Assembly (NCBI RefSeq): GCF_002742685.1
Contig: NZ_PEDM01000018.1
Location: forward strand, 1-55,630
Length of the DNA: 55,630 nucleotides
From: Anoxybacillus flavithermus
GTDB taxonomy: Bacteria; Bacillota; Bacilli; Bacillales; Anoxybacillaceae
Direction: 5' to 3'
The position numbers were made by a program, and so were the translations under genes. A model generated the notes under the pieces. The model did not search any database. It saw nothing but the letters and a program-made list of their open reading frames with translations, and was not told the DNA's origin. Shown in pieces: positions 10,118-18,079 of this stretch (position 1 is the stretch's first letter; each line of letters opens with the position of its first letter).

Positions 10118-10358
10118 AAAGCGTTGATGAGGAGAAGTAAAAAGAATCAGCATGTCAGAGAGAACCACCTTGGCTGGAAGTGGTTTATGCTTGATTCTTT
10201 TGAAATGCACCTCGGAGCCTCCTTTCGAACCAGAGACGTTCTGTAGTAGAATGGAGCGGATTCCCTTCCGTTATAAGGGCAAGAGTGAGCCTTCGGCTAA
10301 ACAGAGTGGAACCGCGCAATGAAGCGTCTCTGTGTCATCGTACACAGAGACGTTTTTT
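10118..10358 (+). promoter_or_regulatory. T-box riboswitch for cysE-cysS, specifier UGC (Cys)
   Basis: This is the main content of the roughly 315-base gap between gltX and cysE. It contains the stem I K-turn-like GATGAGGAGAAGTA (10126-10139), paired arms AAAGAATCA and TGATTCTTT, and a specifier loop in which TGC (10206-10208) is followed by the conserved purine. The T-box AGAGTGGAACCGCGC (10303-10317) comes next. An intrinsic terminator follows: CGTCTCTGTGT (10325-10335), ACACAGAGACG (10342-10352) and a T6 run. Uncharged tRNA-Cys should stabilise the antiterminator and allow cysE-cysS transcription. A clear promoter was not found; an inverted repeat ATAGGT/ACCTAT (10096-10110) lies just upstream. 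Confidence 0.93.
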
Positions 10359-10387
10359 ATTTAGAAGATAACAAAGGGGGGAACAAC

Positions 10388-11053
10388 ATGTTTAAAACAT
10401 TAAAAGAGGACATTGAAGTTATTTTTGAACAAGATCCGGCAGCAAGAAGTTATTTAGAAGTCATTTTAACGTATTCGGGGCTACACGCCATTTGGGCACA
10501 CCGCATTGCCCACGCGCTGTATAAACGAAAATTTTATTTTTTAGCACGCCTCATTTCGCAAATTAGTCGTTTTTTTACTGGTATTGAAATTCATCCTGGT
10601 GCAAAAATTGGCCGCCGCTTTTTCATTGATCACGGCATGGGAGTTGTCATTGGGGAAACGTGCGAGATCGGTGATAATGTGACCGTGTATCAAGGTGTCA
10701 CACTCGGTGGAACCGGTAAAGAAAAAGGAAAACGTCATCCGACGATTAAAGATAATTGCTTGATTGCTACCGGTGCAAAGGTGCTTGGTTCGATTACTGT
10801 TGGGGAAAACAGTAAAATTGGGGCAGGATCGGTCGTATTGAAAGATGTCCCACCGAACTCAACGGTTGTCGGAATTCCAGGTCGTGTCGTTGTACAAAAT
10901 GGTGTGCGTGTGAATAAAGATTTAAATCATTGTGATTTGCCGGACCCGATTGCAGATCGTTTTAAAGAGTTAGAATCAGAAATCGAGCAACTAAAAGCGC
11001 AATTAGAAGAACTAAAGAAAGGAACGGTGAACCATGAGCATTCAAGTGTATAA
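10388..11053 (+). CDS. cysE: CysE, serine O-acetyltransferase
   Basis: CysE acetylates serine with acetyl-CoA to give O-acetylserine, the carbon skeleton for cysteine. The 221-residue protein has the N-terminal helical domain (about 1-65) followed by the left-handed beta-helix of hexapeptide repeats. The catalytic region is [16 protein letters not shown] with [12 protein letters not shown]. The start is the ATG at 10388, 7 nt after AAGGGGGG. An in-frame extension to 10319 lies within the T-box terminator and is not credible. It overlaps cysS by 20 nt. Confidence 0.95.
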   Translation: MFKTLKEDIEVIFEQDPAARSYLEVILTYSGLHAIWAHRIAHALYKRKFYFLARLISQISRFFTGIEIHPGAKIGRRFFIDHGMGVVIGETCEIGDNVTVYQGVTLGGTGKEKGKRHPTIKDNCLIATGAKVLGSITVGENSKIGAGSVVLKDVPPNSTVVGIPGRVVVQNGVRVNKDLNHCDLPDPIADRFKELESEIEQLKAQLEELKKGTVNHEHSSV

Positions 11054-12431
11054 TACGTTAACGCGGAAAAAGGAGCCATTTGTCCCATTAGAACCAAATA
11101 AAGTGAAAATGTATGTATGCGGTCCGACAGTATATAACTACATTCATATTGGCAATGCCCGCCCGGCCATTGTGTTTGATACGATTCGACGCTACTTACA
11201 ATTTCGTGGATATGAAGTGCAATACGTATCAAATTTCACAGATGTAGACGATAAACTCATTCGTGCAGCAAAAGAATTAGGAGAAGATGTACCGACCATT
11301 GCAGAACGTTTCATTGAAGCATACTTTGAAGATATTACAGCGCTTGGCTGCAAAAAAGCAGACGTTCATCCACGAGTGACAGAAAACATGGATGCGATCA
11401 TCCAATTTATTGAACAACTCATTGAAAAAGGGTATGCGTATGAAGTTGACGGTGATGTATATTATCGAACGCGCCGCTTCTCAAGTTATGGGAAATTGTC
11501 TCATCAATCGATTGATGAACTAAAATCAGGAGCTCGCATTGAAATTGGTGAGAAAAAAGAAGATCCTCTGGACTTTGCGCTCTGGAAAGCGGCGAAAGAA
11601 GGTGAAATTTACTGGAATAGCCCATGGGGGAAAGGGCGTCCGGGTTGGCATATTGAATGTTCAGCCATGGCGCGTAAATATTTAGGAGATACGATTGACA
11701 TTCATGCTGGGGGGCAAGATTTAACGTTTCCGCACCACGAAAATGAAATTGCCCAATCTGAAGCGTTAACAGGAAAACCTTTTGCGAAATATTGGTTGCA
11801 TAACGGTTACATCAATATCGATAATGAAAAAATGTCAAAATCGCTCGGGAACTTTATTTTAGTGCACGACATTATTAAGCAAGTTGATCCGCAGGTGTTA
11901 CGTTTCTTTATGCTTTCTGTTCATTATCGCCATCCGATCAACTATAGCCAACCGTTGCTTGACAGTGCAAAAAGTGGGTTAGAACGTTTAAAGACAGCAT
12001 ATGCGAATTTAAAACATCGTTTAGAAAGCAGTACAAATTTAACGATAAACGATGAACAATGGCTGACGAAAATTGAAGATTTAAAAAATGAATTTATTCG
12101 TGAAATGGATGATGATTTTAATACAGCAAACGGGATCGCCGTTTTGTTTGAACTAGCTAAACAAGCGAACGTATATTTGATGGAGAAGCATACATCCCAA
12201 GCGGTTATTCAAAAGTTTTTACAACAATTTGAACAGCTTTTTGATGTACTCGGTCTTTCTTTAAAACAAGATGAATTACTTGATGAAGAAATTGAAGCGC
12301 TCATCCAACAGCGAATTGAAGCAAGAAAAAATCGCGATTTTGCATTAGCTGACCGCATTCGTGATGAACTAAAGGCGAAAAACATTATTTTAGAAGATAC
12401 ACCACAAGGAACGAGATGGAGAAGAGGATAA
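11034..12431 (+). CDS. cysS: CysS, cysteinyl-tRNA synthetase
   Basis: CysS charges tRNA-Cys and so consumes the product of the cysE pathway; both are under the same cysteine T-box. The 465-residue class I enzyme has [18 protein letters not shown] near 28-45 (first zinc-ligand cysteine and the HIGH motif). Further zinc-site residues lie in [12 protein letters not shown] and [12 protein letters not shown], and the KMSKSLGN loop is near 266. Start ATG 11034 lies inside the end of cysE, after AAAGGAACGGTG, indicating translational coupling. Confidence 0.96.
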   Translation: MSIQVYNTLTRKKEPFVPLEPNKVKMYVCGPTVYNYIHIGNARPAIVFDTIRRYLQFRGYEVQYVSNFTDVDDKLIRAAKELGEDVPTIAERFIEAYFEDITALGCKKADVHPRVTENMDAIIQFIEQLIEKGYAYEVDGDVYYRTRRFSSYGKLSHQSIDELKSGARIEIGEKKEDPLDFALWKAAKEGEIYWNSPWGKGRPGWHIECSAMARKYLGDTIDIHAGGQDLTFPHHENEIAQSEALTGKPFAKYWLHNGYINIDNEKMSKSLGNFILVHDIIKQVDPQVLRFFMLSVHYRHPINYSQPLLDSAKSGLERLKTAYANLKHRLESSTNLTINDEQWLTKIEDLKNEFIREMDDDFNTANGIAVLFELAKQANVYLMEKHTSQAVIQKFLQQFEQLFDVLGLSLKQDELLDEEIEALIQQRIEARKNRDFALADRIRDELKAKNIILEDTPQGTRWRRG

Positions 12432-12435
12432 AACA

Positions 12436-12861
12436 ATGCTGCATTTGTTTCCTAAAATTAAAGATTTTCAACAGTTAAACGGTTTAACGTTAGCTTATAT
12501 TGGTGATGCCGTATATGAATTATTCGTACGGCATCACCTCCTTACCTTAGGAAAAGTAAAACCAAACGATTTACACAACTTAGCAAAAACATACGTTTGT
12601 GCGAAAGCGCAAGCACAAGTGTTGCAATGGTTGCTCAATCATAACCAGCTTTCTGAACAGGAAGTTTCCATTGTTCGAAGAGGTCGCAATGCAAAATCAG
12701 GGAGTACCCCGAGGAATACAGACGTGCAAACATATCGTCAAAGTACAGGGTTTGAAGCGTTGATCGGCTACCATTTTTTAAGCAGAAATGAAGAACGTCT
12801 CCATCAATTAATACGGTGGGCGTTAGAGGTACATCGCAATGATGAGGAAAGGAGGAAGTAA
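12436..12861 (+). CDS. mrnC: MrnC, Mini-ribonuclease III
   Basis: Mini-III is a dimeric RNase III-fold nuclease that lacks the dsRNA-binding domain and trims both ends of 23S rRNA precursors. The 141-residue protein has the RNase III-type signature LNGLTLAYIGDAVYELFVRHHL near residues 14-35, the RGRNAKSGSTPRNTDVQTYR core and a second acidic motif FEALIGYHFL. It starts 5 nt after cysS and its TAA overlaps the rlmB ATG. Confidence 0.94.
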   Translation: MLHLFPKIKDFQQLNGLTLAYIGDAVYELFVRHHLLTLGKVKPNDLHNLAKTYVCAKAQAQVLQWLLNHNQLSEQEVSIVRRGRNAKSGSTPRNTDVQTYRQSTGFEALIGYHFLSRNEERLHQLIRWALEVHRNDEERRK

Positions 12862-13601
12862 TGATGGATCTCATTATTGGTAAAAACCCCGTGTTAGAAG
12901 CATTAAAGTCCGGACGCGAGATGAATAAAATATGGATTGCTGAAGGTTCGCAACGCGGTCAAATGCAATCGATCATTCAGCTCGCAAAAGAGATGGGGAT
13001 TACAGTACAATATGTTCCTAAAAAAAAGATGGATCAATTAAGTGAGGGCAATCATCAAGGAGTCATTGCGCAAGTTGCTGCATATCGATACTATGACATA
13101 GATGATTTATTCAAACAGGCAGAAGAAAAAGGGGAAGCACCATTTTTTATTATTTTAGACGAACTTGAAGATCCACACAATTTAGGATCGATTATGCGAA
13201 CAGCCGATGCGGTAGGTGCTCATGGCATCATTATCCCGAAGCGGCGCTCGGTCGGTTTAACTGCAACGGTAGCGAAAGCGTCAACGGGTGCGATTGAATA
13301 TGTGCCTGTTGCGCGTGTAACAAACTTAGCGCGAATAGTAGACGAATTAAAAGAGAGAGGTGTTTGGATTTTTGGAACAGATGCGAAAGGAAATCAAGAT
13401 TATCGTCAACTTGATGGGGTTATTCCGTTAGCCTTAATTATCGGTAGTGAAGGGAAAGGAATAAGCCGTTTATTGCGAGATAAATGCGATGTACTCGTTC
13501 GCTTGCCGATGATTGGACATGTCACATCGTTAAATGCTTCTGTTGCGGCGAGCTTGTTAATGTATGAGGTGTATCGAAAGCGTCATCCATTAGGTGAGTA
13601 A
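12861..13601 (+). CDS. rlmB: RlmB/TrmH-family 23S rRNA 2'-O-ribose methyltransferase
   Basis: A SPOUT methyltransferase of the SpoU/TrmH group, predicted to methylate a guanosine ribose in 23S rRNA. It has an N-terminal L30e-like substrate-binding region (about 1-75), then motif 1 LEDPHNLGSIMRTADAVGAHG, motif 2 ALIIGSEGKGISRLL and motif 3 LPMIGHVTSLNASVAASLLMYE. The last two form the knotted SAM site. Two adjacent ATGs (12861 and 12864) are possible; GGAGG at 12851-12855 favours the second slightly. It is coupled to mrnC by a one-base stop/start overlap. Confidence 0.92.
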   Translation: MMDLIIGKNPVLEALKSGREMNKIWIAEGSQRGQMQSIIQLAKEMGITVQYVPKKKMDQLSEGNHQGVIAQVAAYRYYDIDDLFKQAEEKGEAPFFIILDELEDPHNLGSIMRTADAVGAHGIIIPKRRSVGLTATVAKASTGAIEYVPVARVTNLARIVDELKERGVWIFGTDAKGNQDYRQLDGVIPLALIIGSEGKGISRLLRDKCDVLVRLPMIGHVTSLNASVAASLLMYEVYRKRHPLGE

Positions 13602-13602
13602 A

Positions 13603-14112
13603 ATGGATATTTTAATCGTTGATGGCTATAACATCATCGGTGCCTGGCCAGAACTGCGTGAGTTACGCGATACAGATTTATCGTTAGCTCGCGACCGACT
13701 TGTCGAGAAAATGGCAGAATATCAAGCATTTACTGGTTGTAAAGTTATTATTGTTTTCGACGCACACCTCGTACAAGGAACAACAAAAAAATATGTCGAT
13801 CATCAAGTAGAGGTCATTTTCACAAAGGAAAACGAAACGGCTGATGAGCATATCGAGAAATTGGCGAAATCGCTCCAACGAGTTCGGACAAAAGTATATG
13901 TCGCTACGTCAGACTATACGGAACAATGGGCGATTTTCGGTCAAGGGGCGTTACGGAAATCAGCTCGAGAGCTACTCATTGAAGTGGATGCGGTGCAGCG
14001 GAATATTTCAACGAACGTCAAGCACATTCAACAAAAAAAGCCAATATCAAAAATTCCTCTGACAGACGAAGTGGCAAAAATTTTCGAAAAATGGCGAAGA
14101 GGGGAAAAATGA
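13603..14112 (+). CDS. rae1: Rae1 (YacP), ribosome-associated NYN-domain endoribonuclease
   Basis: Rae1 cleaves some mRNAs in the ribosomal A site in a translation-dependent way. The 169-residue protein is a single NYN/PIN-like domain with conserved acidic segments DILIVDGYNIIGAWPEL (start), VIIVFDAH, NETADEHIEK and VATSDYTEQ. The ATG at 13603 is preferred over the GTG at 13594: AGGTG then sits 6 nt upstream and the product begins MDILIVDGYN, as in Bacillus. It follows rlmB by one base. Confidence 0.9.
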   Translation: MDILIVDGYNIIGAWPELRELRDTDLSLARDRLVEKMAEYQAFTGCKVIIVFDAHLVQGTTKKYVDHQVEVIFTKENETADEHIEKLAKSLQRVRTKVYVATSDYTEQWAIFGQGALRKSARELLIEVDAVQRNISTNVKHIQQKKPISKIPLTDEVAKIFEKWRRGEK

Positions 14113-14116
14113 ACGA

Positions 14117-14146
14117 TTGACCCTGTAAAAAAATGTACTGTATAAT
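14117..14146 (+). promoter_or_regulatory. Sigma-A-type promoter of sigH
   Basis: TTGACC (14117-14122) and a perfect TATAAT (14141-14146) are separated by 18 bp, placing the start of transcription near 14153 and giving a leader of about 27 nt before sigH. Confidence 0.8.
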
Positions 14147-14179
14147 ACTTTTATCCATGTGCAGGGCGGGGGGATCGGC

Positions 14180-14830
14180 GTGAGCGCAAATGCAAACGAA
14201 AAACAACAAAGCCGTTACGAACAACTAGAAGATGAAATGATTGTAGAACTCGTACATCAAGGTGATAGTGAGGCGCTTGATTACTTAATTCATAAGTATA
14301 AAAATTTTGTCCGAGCGAAAGCACGTTCATATTTTTTAGTCGGTGCAGATCGCGAAGATATTGTGCAAGAAGGGATGATTGGGCTGTATAAAGCAATCCG
14401 AGATTTTAAAGAAGATAAGCAGTCTTCGTTTAAGGCGTTTGCGGAGCTATGTATTACTCGGCAAATGATTACAGCCATTAAAATGGCCACCCGACAAAAA
14501 CATATTCCACTCAATTGTTACGTTTCATTGGACAAGCCGATTTACGAAGATGATTCTGCCCGTACATTGATGGACGTTCTTTCGGGGACCAAAATAACAA
14601 ACCCTGAAGAGCTAATTATTAATAGAGAAGAGTTTGATCATATTGAAGAGAAGATGACAGAACTACTTAGCGATTTAGAGAGAAAAGTACTTCTCCTTTA
14701 TTTAGAAGGTCGATCATATCAGGAAATTTCGGAAGAGCTTAATCGTCACGTGAAATCCATTGACAACGCGTTGCAGCGCGTGAAACGCAAATTAGAAAAG
14801 TATGTAGAAATTCAAGGAATTCGTTTATAA
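14180..14830 (+). CDS. sigH: SigH, sigma factor for post-exponential and early sporulation genes
   Basis: SigH directs RNA polymerase to stationary-phase, competence and early sporulation promoters. The 216-residue protein has sigma-70 region 2 (LDYLIHKYKNFVRAKARSYF, then DREDIVQEGMIGLYKAIRDF) and a C-terminal region 4 helix-turn-helix (YLEGRSYQEISEELNRHVKSIDNALQRVKRKL). The GTG at 14180 is chosen because a G6 run (14168-14173) lies 6 nt upstream. The in-frame GTG at 14159 has no ribosome-binding site. The promoter at 14117-14146 separates it from the upstream cluster. Confidence 0.95.
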   Translation: MSANANEKQQSRYEQLEDEMIVELVHQGDSEALDYLIHKYKNFVRAKARSYFLVGADREDIVQEGMIGLYKAIRDFKEDKQSSFKAFAELCITRQMITAIKMATRQKHIPLNCYVSLDKPIYEDDSARTLMDVLSGTKITNPEELIINREEFDHIEEKMTELLSDLERKVLLLYLEGRSYQEISEELNRHVKSIDNALQRVKRKLEKYVEIQGIRL

Positions 14831-14832
14831 TA

Positions 14833-14862
14833 TTGACATAAAAAAATATTGTATGATACAGT
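14833..14862 (+). promoter_or_regulatory. Promoter upstream of rpmG-secE
   Basis: A perfect -35 TTGACA (14833-14838) starts 3 bp after the sigH stop codon. The best -10 at normal spacing is TACAGT (14857-14862, 18-bp spacer). TATGAT (14852-14857) has only a 13-bp spacer. The -35 is certain by eye and the -10 less so. Confidence 0.55.
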
Positions 14863-14893
14863 TTTTAAGACGTAGTATCCCGGAGGGAAACGT

Positions 14894-15043
14894 ATGCGCA
14901 AAAAAGTGATTTTAGCGTGTAGCCAATGTTTAAGCCGAAATTATTCAACGATGAAAAATATAGCTCATCACCATGAGCGACTCGAAATAAAGAAGTTTTG
15001 TAAAACATGCCATACGCATACGATTCACCGCGAAACGAAGTAG
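14894..15043 (+). CDS. rpmG: Ribosomal protein bL33, zinc-ribbon form
   Basis: A 49-residue large-subunit protein. ATG at 14894 follows CGGAGGG. The sequence begins [12 protein letters not shown] and carries C9, C12, C36 and C39, which form a CxxC...CxxC zinc ribbon. This is the zinc-containing (C+) L33 type; many Bacillaceae keep a cysteine-free paralogue elsewhere for zinc starvation. It sits between sigH and secE, as in B. subtilis. Confidence 0.93.
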   Translation: MRKKVILACSQCLSRNYSTMKNIAHHHERLEIKKFCKTCHTHTIHRETK

Positions 15044-15074
15044 TTGATGATCCCGAGATGTTGGAGGGTTTCCT

Positions 15075-15257
15075 ATGCAACGAGTAACGAAATTTTTCCG
15101 CGAAGTTGTTCGCGAGATGAAAAAAGTCAGCTGGCCAAAACGAAAAGAATTGGTGAACTATACGATTACCGTTTTAGCGACAGTAGCATTTTTCACCGTA
15201 TTTTTTGCTGTTATTGATTTAGGAATTTCAGAGTTAGTTCGTTTTATACTTGAATAG
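15075..15257 (+). CDS. secE: SecE, preprotein translocase subunit
   Basis: SecE clamps SecY in the SecYEG channel. The 60-residue single-membrane-span form typical of Firmicutes has an amphipathic N-terminal helix ending in the conserved EMKKVSWPKRKEL segment (about 14-26), then one hydrophobic segment (about 32-58). ATG follows GGAGGG (15063-15068). Its usual partner gene secY is in the ribosomal superoperon of this same window. Confidence 0.95.
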   Translation: MQRVTKFFREVVREMKKVSWPKRKELVNYTITVLATVAFFTVFFAVIDLGISELVRFILE

Positions 15258-15280
15258 TAGTAGTATATCCATGGTATAAT
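15250..15280 (+). promoter_or_regulatory. Probable promoter of nusG
   Basis: A perfect -10 TATAAT (15275-15280) lies between secE and nusG. The nearest -35 is TTGAAT (15250-15255), overlapping the secE stop codon, at a long 19-bp spacing. Transcription would start near 15287, just before a terminator-like hairpin. Confidence 0.5.
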
Positions 15281-15297
15281 GAAAGATAACAAACAAG

Positions 15298-15328
15298 AAA
15301 ATAAAGCCCGGTAACGGGTTTTTATTTT
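15298..15328 (+). terminator. Terminator-like hairpin in the nusG leader
   Basis: CCCG and CGGG (15307-15318) close a GTAA tetraloop. The stem extends through a G-T pair into AAAATAAA (15298-15305) pairing with the T-rich run (15319-15328), with one bulge. It looks like an intrinsic terminator. It could end rpmG-secE transcription or attenuate nusG transcription begun at the promoter just upstream. Confidence 0.65.
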
Positions 15329-15357
15329 GCCTAAAAAAGATTTGTTTAGGGAGGGAA

Positions 15358-15371
15358 GGACGATATCGTCC
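15358..15371. repeat. 14-bp palindrome between the nusG SD and start codon
   Basis: GGACGATATCGTCC is a perfect palindrome. In RNA it can fold as GGACG/CGTCC with an ATAT loop. It occupies the gap between the purine-rich ribosome-binding site (GGGAGGGAAGGA, ending at 15360) and the nusG ATG at 15378, and partly overlaps the end of the former. Confidence 0.7.
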
Positions 15372-15377
15372 CAACGA

Positions 15378-15911
15378 ATGGAAAAGAATTGGTATGTTAT
15401 TCATACGTACTCGGGTTATGAAAATAAAGTAAAAACGAACTTAGAGAAGCGTGTTGAGTCGATGGGTATGCAAGATAAAATTTTTCGCGTGGTCGTGCCT
15501 GAAGAGGAAGAAACAGACACAAAAGGGGGCAAAAAGAAAGTTGTCAAAAAGAAAGTGTTTCCAGGTTACGTGCTCGTGGAAATGATTATGACAGACGACT
15601 CTTGGTATGTCGTTCGTAATACCCCGGGGGTAACAGGGTTTGTCGGTTCAGCTGGTGCTGGATCGAAGCCGACGCCACTTCTGGAAGAAGAAGTTTCCGC
15701 GATTTTAAAACGAATGGGCGTTGATTTAACTGAGTTAGATTTTGATTTCGAATTAAATGAAGCCGTTAGAATTAAAGAAGGTCCATTTGCGAATTTTGTT
15801 GGAACGATCCAAGAAATCGAAATGGATAAGCAAAAAGTAACTGTGCTCGTTGACATGTTTGGACGTGAAACACCAGTAGAGCTTGACTTTTCACAAATTG
15901 AAAAAATATAA
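15378..15911 (+). CDS. nusG: NusG, transcription elongation and pausing factor
   Basis: NusG binds RNA polymerase and modulates pausing and termination. The 177-residue protein has an N-terminal NGN domain starting MEKNWYVIHTYSGYENKV, the basic KKKVVKKKVFPGYVLVEM stretch and a C-terminal KOW domain (RIKEGPFANFVGTI near 125-138). The ATG at 15378 is chosen by similarity to B. subtilis NusG. The only good SD is about 18 nt upstream, with a palindrome between, so initiation may rely on a hairpin that shortens this distance. A preceding promoter and terminator-like hairpin suggest separate control. Confidence 0.94.
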   Translation: MEKNWYVIHTYSGYENKVKTNLEKRVESMGMQDKIFRVVVPEEEETDTKGGKKKVVKKKVFPGYVLVEMIMTDDSWYVVRNTPGVTGFVGSAGAGSKPTPLLEEEVSAILKRMGVDLTELDFDFELNEAVRIKEGPFANFVGTIQEIEMDKQKVTVLVDMFGRETPVELDFSQIEKI

Positions 15912-15922
15912 TAGTAAACAAC

Positions 15923-15949
15923 TTGCAAACGAGCAAGAAAAGTGATAAT
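15923..15949 (+). promoter_or_regulatory. Promoter of rplK-rplA
   Basis: TTGCAA (15923-15928) with GATAAT (15944-15949) at a short 15-bp spacing, or TAATAT (15946-15951) at 17 bp. It begins right after nusG and precedes a leader of about 100 nt with a hairpin. Confidence 0.5.
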
Positions 15950-15965
15950 ATTTTAAGGTCAGTAT

Positions 15966-15982
15966 GTCTCAATCATTGAGAC
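15966..15982 (+). other. Leader hairpin upstream of rplK
   Basis: GTCTCAA (15966-15972) and TTGAGAC (15976-15982) form a perfect 7-bp stem with a TCA loop, about 80 nt before the rplK start. No T-tract follows directly, so it is not an obvious terminator. It may be part of a control region for the L11-L1 operon. Confidence 0.6.
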
Positions 15983-16062
15983 GAATGCGATGATTGTTTT
16001 CATATATGGAGTGGGAGGGAATATCCCTAATACCACATCACGGACTTAAGGAGGTGTGTCTC

Positions 16063-16488
16063 GTGGCTAAAAAAGTAATTAAAGTTGTCAAATTGCAAAT
16101 TCCTGCAGGGAAAGCGAATCCAGCACCACCAGTCGGTCCAGCATTAGGTCAAGCTGGTGTTAACATCATGGGATTCTGTAAAGAATTCAACGCTCGTACA
16201 GCTGATCAAGCAGGTTTAATTATTCCTGTTGAAATTACGGTATACGAAGACCGTTCATTTACATTTATTACGAAAACTCCACCTGCTGCTGTATTACTTA
16301 AAAAAGCGGCTGGTATCGAGTCTGGTTCTGGTGAGCCAAACCGTAATAAAGTGGCAACAGTAAAGCGCGACAAAGTGCGCGAGATTGCTGAAACAAAAAT
16401 GCCAGACTTAAACGCGGCGAGCATTGAAGCAGCTATGCGCATGATCGAAGGAACAGCGCGCAGCATGGGTATCGTCATCGAAGATTAA
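16063..16488 (+). CDS. rplK: Ribosomal protein uL11
   Basis: L11 binds the GTPase-associated centre of 23S rRNA and is needed for RelA-dependent stringent responses. The 141-residue protein has the N-terminal proline-rich [20 protein letters not shown] and the C-terminal rRNA-binding domain with [25 protein letters not shown]. The start is the GTG at 16063, 5 nt after TAAGGAGGTG; upstream in-frame ATGs lie in the leader. First gene of rplK-rplA. Confidence 0.96.
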
Positions 16489-16505
16489 TGAAGATCTGGC
16501 TGGAG

Positions 16506-16543
16506 AAGGTTGCGGAAGCGAACTATATAGTTTTCGCAACCTT
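16506..16543 (+). other. Long hairpin between rplK and rplA
   Basis: AAGGTTGCG (16506-16514) and CGCAACCTT (16535-16543) form a 9-bp perfect stem. The enclosed sequence holds a second 12-base perfect palindrome AACTATATAGTT (16521-16532). Only a short T-rich stretch follows. It may act as a partial terminator, a processing site or an L1-binding control element; the sequence alone does not decide. Confidence 0.65.
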
Positions 16544-16591
16544 TATTCGTGGGAGGTCTTTCCGTTAAAACCACAAAAGGAGGAAATAAAA

Positions 16592-17293
16592 ATGCCAAAA
16601 AGAGGAAAACGTTACTTAGAGGCAGCGAAGTTAATTGATCGCTCAAAAGCATACGCTGTGCAAGAGGCGATCGAATTAGTGAAAAAGACAAATGTTGCAA
16701 AATTTGATGCAACAGTAGAGGTTGCTTTCCGTTTAGGAGTTGATCCGAAGAAAGCAGATCAACAAATTCGCGGTGCGGTTGTATTGCCACACGGTACAGG
16801 TAAAGTACGCCGCGTGTTAGTGCTTGCGAAAGGTGAAAAAGCGAAAGAAGCAGAAGCAGCAGGTGCAGATTACGTAGGTGATACAGATTACATCAACAAA
16901 ATTCAACAAGGTTGGTTTGAGTTTGATGTTATCGTTGCGACTCCTGATATGATGGGTGAAGTAGGTAAAATCGGTCGTATTTTAGGACCAAAAGGTTTAA
17001 TGCCGAACCCTAAAACAGGAACAGTTACATTTGATGTGGCGAAAGCAGTCAATGAAATTAAAGCTGGTAAAGTAGAATACCGCGTTGACAAAGCTGGAAA
17101 CATCCACGTGCCAATCGGTAAAGTATCATTTGATACTGAAAAATTAGTAGAAAACTTCGCGACAATTTATGAGACAATCTTAAAAGTGAAACCAGCAGCG
17201 GCGAAGGGCACATACGTGAAAAACGTAACAGTTGCTTCAACAATGGGTCCTGGCGTAAAAGTGGATCCTTCCACTGTTGCTGTTGCTAACTAA
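16592..17293 (+). CDS. rplA: Ribosomal protein uL1
   Basis: L1 forms the mobile stalk of the 50S subunit near the E site and in bacteria commonly represses its own operon by binding the mRNA leader. The 233-residue protein begins [15 protein letters not shown] and contains the signature [37 protein letters not shown] in its middle third. ATG follows AAAGGAGGAAAT. It is separated from rplK by the hairpin at 16506-16543. Confidence 0.96.
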
Positions 17294-17302
17294 TTATAGA
17301 TA

Positions 17303-17331
17303 TTGACTTCTTAGAGATGCTTTAGTATACT
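17303..17331 (+). promoter_or_regulatory. Strong sigma-A-type promoter of rplJ-rplL
   Basis: TTGACT (17303-17308) and TATACT (17326-17331) are exactly 17 bp apart, each one base from consensus. The transcript would start near 17338 and include the whole L10 leader. Confidence 0.85.
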
Positions 17332-17337
17332 ATCTAT

Positions 17338-17483
17338 TGTTTGAAAAGCGAATATCATTTGTACCGTAGACAGTAGGTGCCTCAAACAGGCTTAATTTCC
17401 TACCGAGGTGTTGAGACTGATAAATAAGCGCATACGTGCGTTTTTAGGGGCCTCCATGTCTACGTTGGCATGGAGGTTTTTTA
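17338..17483 (+). promoter_or_regulatory. L10 leader with attenuator hairpin
   Basis: This leader has the conserved block with ACCGTAGACAGTAGGTGC and GCTTAATTTCCTACCGAGG, which I recognise as the L10-L12 binding leader of Firmicutes. The pairing CAGTAGG/CCTAC lies within it. Downstream is a terminator: CCTCCATG (17451-17458), CATGGAGG (17469-17476) and TTTTTT. A smaller hairpin CGCA/TGCG (17429-17440) with T5 lies just before it. The L10-L12 complex is expected to repress by promoting termination. Confidence 0.85.
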
Positions 17484-17533
17484 TTGGACGGTATAAGTGA
17501 TGTCGAAACTCAACTTCTACAGGAGGTGTTGAC

Positions 17534-18034
17534 ATGAGCAGCGTACTTGAACAAAAGCAGCAGCTAGTAGCGGAGATTGCTGAAAAGCTTCGCGCGAGCA
17601 AATCAACGATCATCGTTGATTACCGTGGTTTGAATGTCGCTCAAGTTACAGAACTTCGTAAGCAACTTCGTGAAGCGGGCATCGAGTTTAAAGTGTACAA
17701 AAACACATTAACTCGTCGTGCTGTTGCTGAGTTAGGCTTAGAAGGTTTAGATGAAACATTAACAGGTCCGAATGCGATTGCATTCAGCAATGATGATGTC
17801 GTTGCTCCTGCAAAAATTTTAAACGAATTCGCGAAAAAGAACGAAGCGTTAAAAATTAAAGCAGGTATCATCGAAGGCAACGTAGCAACACTTGAAGAAG
17901 TTAAGGCGCTTGCAGAGCTTCCATCTCGCGAAGGCTTGCTCTCTATGTTGCTTAGCGTTCTTCAAGCACCAATTCGTAACTTTGCTCTTGTTACAAAAGC
18001 AGTTGCTGAGAAAAAAGAAGAACAAGGTGCTTAA
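17534..18034 (+). CDS. rplJ: Ribosomal protein uL10
   Basis: L10 is the base of the L7/L12 stalk, bound to 23S rRNA beside L11. The 166-residue protein has the N-terminal rRNA-binding region with [26 protein letters not shown] (about 24-49) and a C-terminal helix that carries L12 dimers. ATG follows AGGAGGTG. Its transcription passes the attenuating leader at 17338-17483, the usual autoregulatory target of L10-L12. Confidence 0.96.
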   Translation: MSSVLEQKQQLVAEIAEKLRASKSTIIVDYRGLNVAQVTELRKQLREAGIEFKVYKNTLTRRAVAELGLEGLDETLTGPNAIAFSNDDVVAPAKILNEFAKKNEALKIKAGIIEGNVATLEEVKALAELPSREGLLSMLLSVLQAPIRNFALVTKAVAEKKEEQGA

Positions 18035-18079
18035 TTTACAAATCGCCTAAAATTAAAACATTAAGGAGGAAGATCGATC

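Noticed and set aside
10319-10387. N-terminal extension of cysE starting [11 protein letters not shown]
   Set aside because: It is translated from the T-box terminator hairpin; the ATG at 10388 has the SD and gives the family N-terminus.
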